DNA of 64,000 bases, taken from Deinandra increscens subsp. villosa (taxonomy: Eukaryota; Streptophyta; Magnoliopsida; Asterales; Asteraceae). Shown piece by piece: positions 34,194 through 45,506 of the stretch (the stretch's first letter is position 1; each line of letters begins with the position of its first letter). The notes beneath the pieces were generated by a model that saw nothing but the letters and a program-made list of their open reading frames with translations, was not told the origin of the DNA and made no database searches. The stretch is taken from the NCBI GenBank assembly GCA_039602395.1, contig JBCNJP010000006.1:60882429-60946428 (forward strand). The letters run 5' to 3'. The translations under genes and the position numbers were made by a program.

Positions 34194-34550
34194 GTGGATA
34201 AGAAGAAAGGACGTCTGATTGATGCTTATGTTCCAAACAAGAGGAGATTCAACAACGAGATATTTGGATTTCTGAGATTCAAAGGGGTTCAGGATGTCAA
34301 AGATCTGACTAGGGTGCTCAATGGTATGGTGATAAGGGGTACGAAGATATCGGCAAACCTGTCCAAGATTCCAAGGGGTACGCCACGGACATCTCTGAGG
34401 ATTCAGGAGATGGGAGGTCCGGTGGTTCAAAACACTTTCGGAAAACTTGTATGGGCATCGATATTTTTCTTGAACTCTGAAGATATCAATACTGGATGGT
34501 ATCAAGTCCTTACCTCGGAGAACAACATAATAGATGAATCGGTTATGTGA
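34194..34550 (+). pseudogene. LINE ORF1 remnant with an RRM-like domain
   Basis: A 118-codon open frame reads GRLIDAYVPNKRRF, then the RNP1-like FGFLRFKGV and LNGMVIRGTKISANLSKI. This matches the RRM ('nucleotide-binding alpha-beta plait') found at the N-terminus of ORF1 in many plant non-LTR retrotransposons. The beta1 strand, the zinc knuckle and the whole endonuclease and reverse transcriptase are absent, so it is a fragment. No conventional promoter is seen. Confidence 0.65.
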
Positions 34551-35201
34551 CTTGTGGGTTGGATAGGTTTTGGTTTCGGTGGAAGACATTTCGTCTTGGG
34601 TCCCTACGTTTGAAGAGGAAGAGTCCTTACCAGTTGATGTTCTTGCCCTAAAAACGTTAGGGCTTTAGGGGGGTTTGAGGCGTTATAAAATTGATTAGGT
34701 GAAAAAACCTGAAGTCCAAGGTATGAATATTGAGGAATACAGTTTGGTAAATGTTTCCGTTTTCTTGGTGTTGCAAGGTTTTTAGCGTTTCATTGGACTT
34801 TTTATGAGTTTGTCGTTATTATTGGTTTTTTCCTATTTATTGTTTCCTAACTTCTTGGCAGTTTTTTTTACGAATGGCCCCGTTAAGTGTTATTGGTATT
34901 CTTAGTTTGAACCAGTCTACAGCCAACGTGTAGGGTGTTGCACGTAATAACATCTTAGATTATAAACACATTGAATAACACGTTTTCTTAATTTTTTAAA
35001 CATTTATAAGCCAAGTTTACAATAGGCGAGTAACAAAATAAAGAAAAAAAACTATTCAAATCATCGCAAAATTTTCATCCTTAGAAAGTTATCAAAATTT
35101 TTGTAAACAGGTCCCCCCTAATAACAGAAATCACCACATCTAAATCTTGTATACCATAATACAAATTTCATTCATGTCACTGTTATGTAACATGAAAAAC
35201 T
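34551..35201. other. Retroelement debris and NOL10 3' flank, no gene
   Basis: 34551-34930 probably continues the decayed LINE but is not translatable. 34930-35201 is AT-rich and includes the 3' UTR of NOL10, which reads leftwards into it. Confidence 0.4.
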
Positions 35202-38200
35202 TCACCGTCGACCCCTTCCTCTCCCTCTCCCGCCACCACCTCCCCGTCCTCTTCCACCGCCTCCTCCTCCCCGTCCTCTCCCACCGCCTCTTCCACCGCC
35301 ACCACCTCCCCGCCCTCTTCCACCGCCACGGCCCCTGCCCCGACCCTGAAAACCTGATCTATCAGACTTCAACCCCAGTGACTGTACTCCCCGTCTTCTT
35401 TCACGAGGGTTATCATCACCATCATCATCATATTCGTCTTCCACATACTTCCCTTTGCTTCTTGAAATAAACGAAAACTCTTTTGACCCACCGGGTCCTG
35501 CTTTAACCTTGTTGAAACCATTTGAGCTTTTCTTATTTTCTAAAGCTTTTACCCTCTCCTCCATGGGCAGAGCGTCCTCTCTGGCAAGCGACTTGCGGTT
35601 TCTAAACGCTTCTGCGTGCCTCTCATCCTTCACTTCATACAATCTGCACAAATCATATCATTTCAATCATAATATTATATATTTAAAATTTTTAAATATA
35701 ACCAAAATTTACAGGTTTTATAATAAAAAGGAATGCAGAGACCAGTTTTTACTTATTCGGGTTAAAAGGAACCCGAATTTAGGGATGTCAATTCCTAACA
35801 CGAAACGAGAAAACACAGGTTTTTGTATAACCCGTTTTCTTAAATAGGTCAACCCGAACCCGACCTGTTAAATAAGTCGGTCGACAAGTTGACCCGTTTA
35901 AGGGTTTTTTAAATGCAAGTATTTATATAATAAAGATAAAGAATGTTAATATTTAAACTTACATATTTTGATTTTTGACTTTTACCTTTATATGTAAACT
36001 TTTAAAAGTCATTTAGTTTCCTTTTTCATCAACGTATATTTTCAATAATTTAATTTAATTAGTTCTAAGTACTTATTATTAGTACTTTCTCTTTGTTTCT
36101 TCTTATATCGAGTTAAAAATATAGATCTAAGTTTATTAAATATTAATTAGGAATGAGAGAAAGAAACTAAAAAAAGCCAAATTATACGAAAAGTTTTCAT
36201 TCGAGTATTTTGATTAATTATTTATATCGTTACTAAGTCATTATATGTTACTCATATCTAAAAATAAATATAAAACGGGGGTTGACCTGAAACACGACAT
36301 CAACCCGACACGGTTGACACCCCTACTTGAATCAACCCATTCATACGTAAAGGGGTTGAAAACTGTGAAGAAATAAAGAATTGATCATTACCTTGGGGCA
36401 CGAGATTTCTTTTCATCTTTATTATTTGTAGGATCATCATCTGAGAATTCAGAATCACTTTGATCCTCGTCTTCTTCCATAACAGGCTCAAAATGTTCTT
36501 TCACTAAAGACGGCTGCACAGGTGTAGCTAAAGGATGCAAAGCCCGATATTCTAATGAGTTTTCATCCACTTCAAAGTCCTGAAATCATTATCGGAAGAA
36601 AAAAGGTATGGCTTGAGAACATATGATAATATTTATCGTAATAAACAAAAACATAACTAGTTATAATCAGTTTTCTACGATATGGCCACTTAAGAAAAGG
36701 CAAACTAGACGATTCAGAAACGAGTTCAACACATTTTCCTGATTCAGGCAACCAGCTTTTAACTAAGCGCAGAATGAAGCAAACTTACATTTTATCACGA
36801 ATTCTAGCAACAAAGTAATTCATAGTTTTTTTTTTCTTTCTAACTAAGCGCCTTTACATCTTAGCTTGTGTATATACCACATGGTGTCCAATGTGATACT
36901 AAATAACTATTTTTAATATAAATTAAGAAACATTTTTTCAAACTCTTTAGCAACTTTTTCTAATTAACATTTTTTGCACATGTGTCATCTGATGTGACCT
37001 GCCATGTTTCAAGTAGCGCCACATCAGCAATTTACATAAAGGATCAGTTAAAATGGGGATGGCTGCTAAAACTGACAATAAATGTAAGTTTGTTTTCTAA
37101 CTTAAAGCTCGTTGCTAAAATGCCTTGCATTCGTTTCTATTTCATGCCATTTATCCTTAAAAAGGTTCATTCTAGAAACATTAAACTATGTTTTAAGCCA
37201 TAAGGAAAATATATCGCATACCTGGTTAACGAACAGAGGATTGAACCGTTCATCCTGAAGAACTTCAGAAGTGAGCCCCCTCTTTTTCTTAGATGGTTTC
37301 TTGGTATCAGCAACATCGGTTTCTTTTTTGTTAACTTCTAATTCTTCATCTTCAAGAATACGTTTTGCAAGGCCCCGGTTAACCTTAGGCAGCTTCCTCT
37401 TAATCTAGAAGAAAATAAAAATCCGAAAGTCGACACACATTTGTGAGATGACATGTTTCATTAGTAAGAATACAGTAGTTAACTCTTACAAATACAAAGT
37501 ACTAACCGTAATCCGGGTACTACGTTCCTCTTCTTCCTTCTCCCGCTTTCGTCTCTCAATATACTCTTCATATACCATTGGATTAGCCGCTGCCTGAGCC
37601 TGCAGATACATTTACAACACAAAATTTTAAAATAAATACTAATTAACAACAATAAAGGAAATTTTGTAGTATCGAGCAAGAATACAAGAAGAATCACCTT
37701 TTTATACAGGCGGAAATCAATAAAGAATCCATGCATGTAGGCTCTTAGAAGATTTGTGCCGATTAAATTGGTTAAATTCAACTTCTCGAGTTCCTCTTTT
37801 GTTAAAAATTTGTAATCGTCATAAATAGTAGTCTGTGCATCCTCCTCCAACTCTTCCTACATATAAAATTATACGCACATTTACAAAAGGCTCCAAAAGA
37901 CACTTAAAGTGTAAAAGTATTGTGATTAGCATATTTTCCGTCACGTACTGTTAAGTTTTCCATGTATGAACACCACTTGGGAGCAGGTCCTAAGGCTGGT
38001 AGGAAATACGAAGGGATTTGGCTGGTGTCCAGAGCCAAAAGCATCAAACCACTTTCATCAAACACGCACATATCATTGATTGCTCCAGCTGTTGGTTCAA
38101 TACTGGTCATTCCATCCCCCTGAAACAAATTAAAAGATCTCCAATTCTTAAACCAAAAAGTGATCGAGATGCAAGGATTAGGTTACAAAATGACAATTTG

Positions 38201-41200
38201 GCTTTTATTTTGTAAAGTATATGACACGTCATAAAAAGAATTCCTCCTATCAAAGACATGTAAGTCATATTTGTTCTGCGTAATTTAAAGAAAAAAACTT
38301 TAATATACACACTTACTGTTTCCGGATCCCAAATCCGAACAATATGCTTATCAGTTGTAATTAGCTTTGGCCTTTCAGAGTTGAGAGTTTGATGCCACTT
38401 GATGTTTAATATAGGGCTTCCATACCTAATTATATTTTGCCAAATTTCAGTTAAAAAAATCATGGCAATGCTAATGCTATTATGTAACAGCCAAAACTAG
38501 CAACTTACATGTGATCTTTTACTCGAAGAGGAGCTGATGAACGCAAATCATATATCATTACCTGTAAATTAGAAAAAATAAACCTTGTAAAGCTATTAAT
38601 TTGATAAGCAAACTAACCTGATATACAATAATTTAATTTGACTTGATAAAACATACTGCAAAATACAGAACAATATTTGAAGCATACCTTTCCACCACTA
38701 CTTCCAACAGCCATGTGATAGCCACCGTCTCCATCAAACTCTATAGCAGTAACTTCCTACATAACAAAAAAAATCCGGTAAGCATTCTTACATCGAACCA
38801 TAACCCTCTGGCAAAACAAAATAAGGGTATGTTTGGATAAGCTTTTTGAGTGCAAAAGCACCTTTTATCAAAAGTAACTTATTGACTTTTGGCTTTTTCA
38901 AAAGTAGTTTTAAAAAAAATGTTTGGATAAACTTTTGTAGTTAGAAAAGTCAATAAGTTAATAAGTTGTTTTTAAAAAATGTTTGGCTTAGCTTTTTTAA
39001 TGTCTTTTTTAATGTAAAATGACAAAAAAGGACATCCTATATATATATCTAGCCATTTTACTACTTTTTGGAGGGTACAAATGTAATTTATCAGAGCAAA
39101 AGTTAAAAGTTGTTTTGAAAAGCCAGGAATTCTTGGCTTTTGAGGTATTGAAGAAAACAACTTTTTCAAAAGTCATTTTAAAAACTACTTTTGCAATACC
39201 CAAACAATTCTTTTAACTTATTGACTTTTCCAAAAGCCAATAAGTCAATTTCAAATGCTTACCCAAACATGCCCTAAGTCTTCTATGTTCTACTCAATAA
39301 CAAAAGAAAAAAATAAAGAAATTGAATGACTGATGTCACAGTCTAGACATTTTCTGAATGTACCAAATCCTCATTTGCTAAATCTATTTGTCATGGCATA
39401 AACGTATTAGGTTGGATTTGCTAGACTTGCACCTCTCGTCGGAGGATATGGTCGATGATAGGATATCGTGGAGACGTAGGATTAAGGTTAAGGACTTGTA
39501 TAATTAAGACTTTGGACACCCAAGTTCCCTTTTTTATAGTGTTATTATTAGTACTATAACTTTTACTATTTATTTATGTATTTATTTTTATTTTATGTTT
39601 TATCTTTATCTTACTATTTTATTATTTATTTATTTTCCTTATGATATTTTTAGATCATATATATATTTACATATACATATTTTACTATTAGCATCTATTT
39701 ATTTATTTCTCTTTTTAGTGTGTCATTAGTAGTACTAGTACATTACCTGATTACAGGTTATTATTAGTACTATAAATATTATGTTCAGGTTTTTTTCCCC
39801 TTCCATCATTTGTTGATGGCTTTTGTGTTTTGGAGCTGGGGGTCTCCCTGGAAGCAGCCTCTCTATCTCTCGGGGTAGAGGTAAGGTTTGTCTACATCCC
39901 ACCCTCCCCAGACCCTACTAATAGTTTCGTGTTATTGGTGGGACTTTACTGGGTATGATTGTTGTTGTAAAAAGCACTGTTATAATAACTCTTTAGAAGA
40001 AAATCATGCAAAATAACTGGTGTAGTCTCTTATTACCCCAAGTCACCAATCACATTATTCATCAAGCTGTTACAATGACAATCATAAAAACAATAAAAAT
40101 CATTAAATCGAAAAGAAACGAGGAAACAACCTGATCACCCTCATTTTCAGATCTAACGGCATTGAGTCTGGCAACAGAAGACTTTATCCTCATATCAAAG
40201 CATTCAACAGCACCATCCTCACCACCACCAGCTATTAGCCCATGATACTTGCTGAAATTTAACAGAAAATTAAAAAAAAAAGACGTTATAATTACAAAAT
40301 GAGCAAAATGCAATTTTATTTGAGGTCAAGCTAACCTTCTTGAGACTACATTTAGTGCTGGAGATTGTGTGCTAAGAGAAGATAGAAAGCGTCCCTGTGT
40401 AAAAAAAATACATAATTAGCAAAGGGAAGTAACAATATCATAAATGCAAAAAGAACTAATAATATCTCATAGGTAGTGAAGGTGTTTAGCAGTTAACCTG
40501 TTCTAAGTTAATTCTGTATAGATCAGGAGAAGAAGCCGCACATAACAGATCACATGACCAGCAATCATACATAATATCCCTTCCCATCCTGCTCACAAAA
40601 GATTGGATATAATATATACATTAACTAGGATGAACTGAAATAAACAGTATAGAGATTGCAATGTGTGCTCCCTTTATTGGAACATAAATGCAGTAGTTGA
40701 CAAGGCACATTGTTTAAAGAAGGGATGTTCAACAACGGATATCCGCAAATTCGTATATCCGAACATTTCGGATAATTGATTTCAGTATCCAAATCCGTAT
40801 CCATATCCGAAACTTTGGATATCTGGATATGAAATAGATATCCGAATTCTAAAATAAAAATATATTACAGTATATTAAGTTATTAATGTATAAATTATAG
40901 ATTAAACACACTAATTGGAAAAAGGAAAGATAGAAAACACTATAGCTAATGTTCAGCTTAAACAATCCAGAATATGACTAAATATTTGATGAGGGGTTGA
41001 GGGGAGGTCTATCAAATGTGAGAACTTCTAATAAATAGAATCATTTTGTTGATCAAAGATTCAGAATTTCGGATAATCGGGTTTGGAATTTTGGATTTTT
41101 CATTCGGATATTCGGATTCGGATTTTCTTGCACGTCCCTAATTTAAAGCAAGAAATTGACTTTTAGTAAAAAAAATATAGAACACCGCTCAATGATTAGG

Positions 41201-42811
41201 GAAAAAATGATCTTATGGAATAAAAATCCATGTCAATATTGTGTAATAATTAGCATATATGTCATTTTGGTTAGAAGCTTAATCAGAAATGAATCATTCC
41301 TTACTATACGTGTAACAGCACAAGCCAACCGTACCAAGATATTAACCAGTTTGCCCTTGATGGATTGCCCATCAAGTCATATGGTTTTGTTTTCACCCGA
41401 CGAATTGCTCGCTCAAACAAAACGAGTCTTGGTAGATAAGGGATCATATAGACAGATAAAAAATAACTTAATGAAGATTAAATAGACATCCACATTAATA
41501 TAAATAAAAAAATGCCTTCTGAGAAGGTTAAGAACCTTGGAATGCGTAAGCTGTAATGACTTCCATATTTAGCATGTAAATTAACAGAACGATCAGCACA
41601 AAGGAACGCAAGCTTTGAATAATCATCACTCAACACCTGTTAAATGTTTAAAAGAATTGAGCAAAACTAGTAGACTGCCTCTGCCCCATGAAAAACATAT
41701 TATTTAAGCTTAAATATAAAACAAAACCAAACATACGTCAGTATTAGGTTCACTTCAATAAACAACCACACCACTGTTGTTTACATAACTAATGTTTTTG
41801 CACTGTTAGTCGATTATTTAGGTAACATAACCGTATTGTAAAATAAAATAAACGGAAGATACAAAATTTGACATTTAAATTAAAAATACCTGGAAGTTGA
41901 TAATCTCAGATACCAGATGCCTTTCAAACTTCAATGACAATTCCCTTAATTCATATACTTTGACTTGTGGGGGGTAAATACCTATAATTCTCAGCCAGTC
42001 AGATAAGATGATAGTACAATTCTAGCACATAACAAATGGTCATAACCTTGGTTTTAAAAAGAACATGTGAGGCACAATGCGATCTAAAAAACACCTCATG
42101 CACATCCAAAAAAAATTGGTCAAATTAGAGCGTGTATGAGGTTGATATTTAAAACGGCCAAACTGGTTTAGAGATTTAGAGTGGTAAAGGCTGATATGTA
42201 AACGAGAAGAGAGAGATGCAGCTTTTGGTTGTACATAGAGCAACACCTTGTTTTCATGAAGCTCCGACCAAAATGCCTCAGAGCTTCACACGCTTTTTTA
42301 AACCAAGGACATAACTGAATGTAAGAAAAAATACATCACAAATTCCCACTAACCTGAAGCAATGAGAAATTCGCCATCTGGTGTAGCTTTAATTCTAGTT
42401 GTTGCAGTTTCAAATCTTAAATCTTGGATCAATTCCACCCTTTCCATGTAATCTATACACAGAGAAATGAACCTCTTAAAGACAATAAATATGAAAATAG
42501 TTCAGGATATACGAACAGATCATTCTCAATGAAAAAACAAACACCAAAACCACTATACATCCAGGTGATCAGTAAACCTTCTAATCAATTCAATTTCCCA
42601 GTACCAGATTTAACTGATCGCGTTGACATTCATTTATTAAACAAAAAGAGAATAATCACTAGTCAACAAAATCCGTACCTTTATCTTTGCGAAGAGCTTT
42701 AAGCTTCTTCTGCGGTAGCCAAGTAGCCAGCGAGCGGTGCTGTCCCGCTACCGTATACATCTTCACCCCATTAATAGACGTTGACTTCAGGTTACCTCCT
42801 TGGTAAGCCAT
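35202..42811 (-). CDS. NOL10: Nucleolar protein 10 (NOL10/Enp2) WD-repeat ribosome biogenesis factor, 16 coding exons, 720 aa
   Basis: Exons (minus): 42811-42679, 42452-42354, 41981-41890, 41636-41536, 40588-40498, 40394-40336, 40251-40131, 38756-38688, 38561-38509, 38425-38317, 38119-37949, 37856-37698, 37599-37507, 37404-37222, 36579-36392, 35643-35202 (2163 nt, in frame). The N-terminus (MAYQGGNLKSTSINGVKMYT) leads into a WD beta-propeller: GGGEDGAVECFDMR and DKHIVRIWDPET are clear blades. The NOL10-type middle follows (FLPALGPAPKWCSYMENLTEE, YKFLTKEELEKLNL, RAYMHGFFIDFRLYKK). Next come basic and acidic stretches, with RLYEVKDERHAEAF and a tail of about 50 residues rich in RGG. Yeast Enp2 and human NOL10 work in the small-subunit processome, maturing 18S rRNA in the nucleolus. 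RGG tails bind RNA. Introns are loaded with transposon fragments. Confidence 0.95.
35780..36325. mobile_element. hAT-like MITE in the last intron of NOL10
   Basis: Ends TAGGGATGTCAATT and GGTTGACACCCCTA are inverted repeats of the hAT type. The interior has AACCCGACCCG-type filler. Flanking octamers (CCCGAATT, CTTGAATC) agree only partly, so the target duplication has decayed or is misjudged. Confidence 0.6.
38825..39274. mobile_element. PIF/Harbinger-type MITE (450 bp) in a NOL10 intron
   Basis: Ends are GGGTATGTTTGGATAAGC and GCTTACCCAAACATGCCC, flanked by TAA on both sides (38822-38824, 39275-39277), the 3-bp target typical of Harbinger. The two halves are largely complementary (AACTTATTGACTTTTGGC and others), so it can form a long hairpin. 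Confidence 0.8.
39412..39971 (+). mobile_element. 5'-truncated RTE-type LINE, 3' end only, antisense in a NOL10 intron
   Basis: The first 96 bases encode LSSEDMVDDRISWRRRIKV up to a TAA at 39505-39507, matching the C-terminus of plant RTE reverse transcriptase proteins. An AT-rich 3' UTR follows, then the modular tail GGGGTAGAGGTAAGG, CACCCTCCCCAGACCC, GGGACTTTACTGGGTATG and TTGTTGTTG. This copy shows where the tails at 1083-1195 and 27955-28085 come from. Confidence 0.8.
40721..41139. mobile_element. MITE with GGATATCCG-rich ends in a NOL10 intron
   Basis: Ends AGGGATGTTCAA and TTGCACGTCCCT are inverted. TTTAAAG occurs just outside both ends (40713-40719 and 41142-41148), a likely 7-8 bp duplication of the hAT type. 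Subterminal repeats of GGATATCCG and CGGATAAT occur on both sides. Confidence 0.65.
42046..42308. mobile_element. Small inverted-repeat element in a NOL10 intron
   Basis: CCTTGGTTTTAAAAAG at the left and CTTTTTTAAACCAAGG at the right pair. GTGAGGC/GCCTCAG further in also pair. About 263 bp, no coding capacity. Short shared flank (ACATAAC, TCATAAC) but no clean target duplication. Confidence 0.6.
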
Positions 42812-43690
42812 CTTGACTATTCTTGCACTTCCCTAACCCTACAAGCTGCCATGCCATATCAAATAAATGAATAATCAATGACAATTAACATAACCGAAAT
42901 CGTAAATTTCAATAATTTGACACTGTGAAAACGCATCAACTAACTCTAAACCAATCAAATGTATATGGATTGTTAAATTTCACAATCCATATACATTTTA
43001 TTCTTGCACTTCCCTAACCCTACTAGCTGCCATACCATATCAAATAAATGAATAATCAACGATAACTAACATAACCGAAATCGTAAATTTCAATATTTCA
43101 ACACTGAGAAAAAACGGCATCAACTAACTCTGAACCAGTAGCACAGAAAGATCACGTTAAATTTCACAATCCATATAAATTTTAATCTTGCACCTCCCTA
43201 ACCCTACCAGCTGCCATACCATATCAAATAAATGAATAATCAACGATAACAGCATCAACTAACTCTGAACCAGTAGCAAAGAAAGTTCATGTTAAATTTC
43301 AAAATCCATATGCATTCAAGTGAAAACAAGCTGAATCAAAATCAAATTAGTAGTACCGAGTAATCATACGGTTCCGTTTTCTTTAATTGATACGGCGATA
43401 AAGAGATTAATCAATCGTGTCTGATGTTAAAAGGAAATTAATATACAGATTTCTACATAGATTAAACTCAAGCAAGAGAAAATAAACGCAGATATCTCGA
43501 ATTCGTTTACAGAAACAGATATAGATTAGAAGAGATGAAAAGCTCTTACATTAGGGTTCGAGGAGCGACGAAATTGGAAGAGTTTGTGTTATCAGGCAAA
43601 AGGGGAACGAATAGAACCCTAAAGTCGGTCCTCTTGTAGGAGAAACCCTTTGCTTCACTAAACCCTACTTGCAATCTGCAAAAACATATT
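42812..43690 (-). other. 5' UTR of NOL10 with a leader intron
   Basis: A probable non-coding exon ends at 43550 with donor CCTAAT|GTAAGAG and starts near 43690. The leader intron ends at acceptor CTTGTAG| before 42838, leaving 27 nt of leader before the ATG at 42811. The exon contains AACCCTAA, a telobox-like motif common in plant ribosome-biogenesis gene promoters and leaders. Exon bounds are predicted, not proven. Confidence 0.55.
42822..43318 (-). repeat. Tandem triplication (about 182 bp) covering the 3' splice site of the NOL10 leader intron
   Basis: Units start at about 42822, 43003 and 43187 with CTTGCACYTCCCTAACCCTA. Shared landmarks are GCTGCCATRCCATATCAAAT and GCATCAACTAACTCT. Each unit holds, on the minus strand, a TAG|GGTTAGGG acceptor; the third unit is shortened inside. 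At 42958-42998 the first unit carries a near-perfect hairpin (AAATGTATATGGATTGT and its complement). Confidence 0.85.
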
Positions 43691-43802
43691 TTATAACTAA
43701 AAGTTTATAACAGGGGAAAATATAAAACATTTTTCAAGAGTAAATTGTTTGGGATTTGTTTTGTTAAACCCAAAAGCGTTTTTTGCAACACTCATGCATA
43801 AT

Positions 43803-43868
43803 TGGTTTAGCATAGGGATAAATGTGGATGTTCTTTATCATAAGGTTTTGGGTTCAAATCCCACTTGA
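43803..43868 (+). mobile_element. tRNA-related SINE-like head
   Basis: GGTTTAGCATAGGGATAAAT resembles a polymerase III A box and GGTTCAAATCCC a B box, spaced about 40 bp apart as in tRNA-derived SINEs. No full tRNA fold and no clear 3' tail were found. Confidence 0.4.
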
Positions 43869-43996
43869 AACAAAATAAAAATAAAAACAAAAATTGAGGG
43901 TTACAACTTACAAGTTCAGTCAGGGTTTCTCACCAATTGTGAGTTTCCTCCGAATAAAGATCAAAGATGAATAGATGATCAAAGTTTCCCTTGTCG

Positions 43997-44085
43997 TTAA
44001 AAAAAAGTATTTTTTTGCAAAAAAAAAAGTATTTTTTTGCAAAAAAAAAGTATTTTTTTTGCAAAAAAAATATTTTTTGCAAAAC
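43997..44085. repeat. Short tandem repeat, about 21-bp unit AAAAAAAAGTATTTTTTTGC
   Basis: Four near-identical units in a row. The open frame across them is an artefact of the repeat. Confidence 0.9.
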
Positions 44086-45506
44086 TGATTATTATTGTTT
44101 TTTTCTTATAGTGTTTGTTTTTGTGTTGATTCAATATTTTTGTGCTAACACAAAAGCTAATAAAACAATAAGTTATTTTTATAAAATATTTATTTTAACT
44201 TTTATATGTAAAATGATTAAAAAACCGAAAGCTAATCAAAATTTAAAAAAATATATATATAGTTTGGTAATTATAGGTTTAAAAAGGCAAAAGCTAATAA
44301 AAAGTCAGGTTTTTATGGATTTTAGAAAATGGTTTTTTGACTCTTTGCAAAAAGTTAAAATGAAAATGATTGTTATCTCATCCAAACACTTTTTTTTTTA
44401 ATTTATTGGTTTTTTTAATAAACGAATAAGTCAATAAGTCATTTTAAAACTCAATCCCACACGCCCTCTTAATATGAAAATATTATAATAGTACATATGA
44501 CAGATTTAAGAATAATCATTGCTAGAAATTGTGAAATTGCCTGGATAATCTAAGAAAGCATGTGTTTACTTTCGGATTGAATATTTTGACGGTTTACTCG
44601 AGATATCAATCGGATACGATATAGGAATTGATCAAACCAGAGAATTTGTGTGTGATAAGAAATTCGAACCATAGAAGGAGTTTATGACCAATTCAGATGA
44701 TTTAGGGATGGAGCGTAATAGTTATGTTAATTCAAATTTTAAATCAAAAATTACTAAATTACACATCTGGCCCTTCCGAACTTAATAAGTGCATTTTTTG
44801 ATCAAATATTTTTCTGAGGCATTTTCTAGATGACTTGGCATCTCGAACCCAGCCAGGGGCTTTGCCCCTTATACCCTACCAGGGTCTGTCGCCCCTTAAA
44901 CCCTGATTTCTCGGTGCGCTGCCCCCGAACCCCCGTCAAGGGGCGCTCGATGTAAGTCATAAGTCACATTGGTTAAAGTCAATTAATTACACTAAAATAG
45001 CAACAAGATTCTCACATGGAAATTAGTTAGCATGCCATATCAATTTAATTAGAAAGTACATCAAAATTCCCTTCTGAAAACGATAAATATAAGGTCATCC
45101 GGTATACTCCTGTGAAAGGCATGGTGTGGTCTATGTGGCACTCCATCACGGCGTGTTCTTACGTCGAACACCGCCCCACCCTTGCGTGGTGGGGTTGCGT
45201 GGAGAACTCAACGACGTGAAGAAGAGTTGTGTGGTAGGTGTCCTCCAATCAAAACATGCCACACATTTTTTTTGTGTTTAAACTAATAAAAAAATAACCC
45301 AACACCACATAACGCAACCACACCACCATATCCCCCCCCCCCTACAAAAACCACACAAGTTAGTCCAGTCACTGCCCGCGTGGCCACACCACACATGTAT
45401 ATCTCATGCCCTAATAGATAATAATATTCGTCTGAAGTCTATAACACAGGTCGTGCGAGTGAACATGTGTTGAATTGTCAGGACACAGTGATTCTGGTAA
45501 TGATTA
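44086..45506. other. Intergenic transposon debris, no gene seen
   Basis: 44086-44470 looks like half of a MITE related to 38825-39274 (AATAAGTCAATAAGTCATTTT, ending CCCACACGCCC). A GC-rich patch at 44850-44945 (GGGGCTTTGCCCC, CTGCCCCCGAACCCC) and a patch at 45120-45400 with TGGTGGGGTTGCGTGG are of unknown origin. Confidence 0.4.

Noticed and set aside
35147..35470. His/Leu/Pro-rich open frame on the plus strand
   Set aside because: It is the complement of the GC-rich RGG tail of NOL10.
41156..41485. 109-codon plus-strand frame in a NOL10 intron
   Set aside because: No recognisable domain, overlaps no conserved sequence and lies antisense in an intron.
43991..44401. 136-codon Lys/Phe-rich open frame
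   Set aside because: It runs over a poly-A/poly-T short tandem repeat and AT-rich MITE debris.
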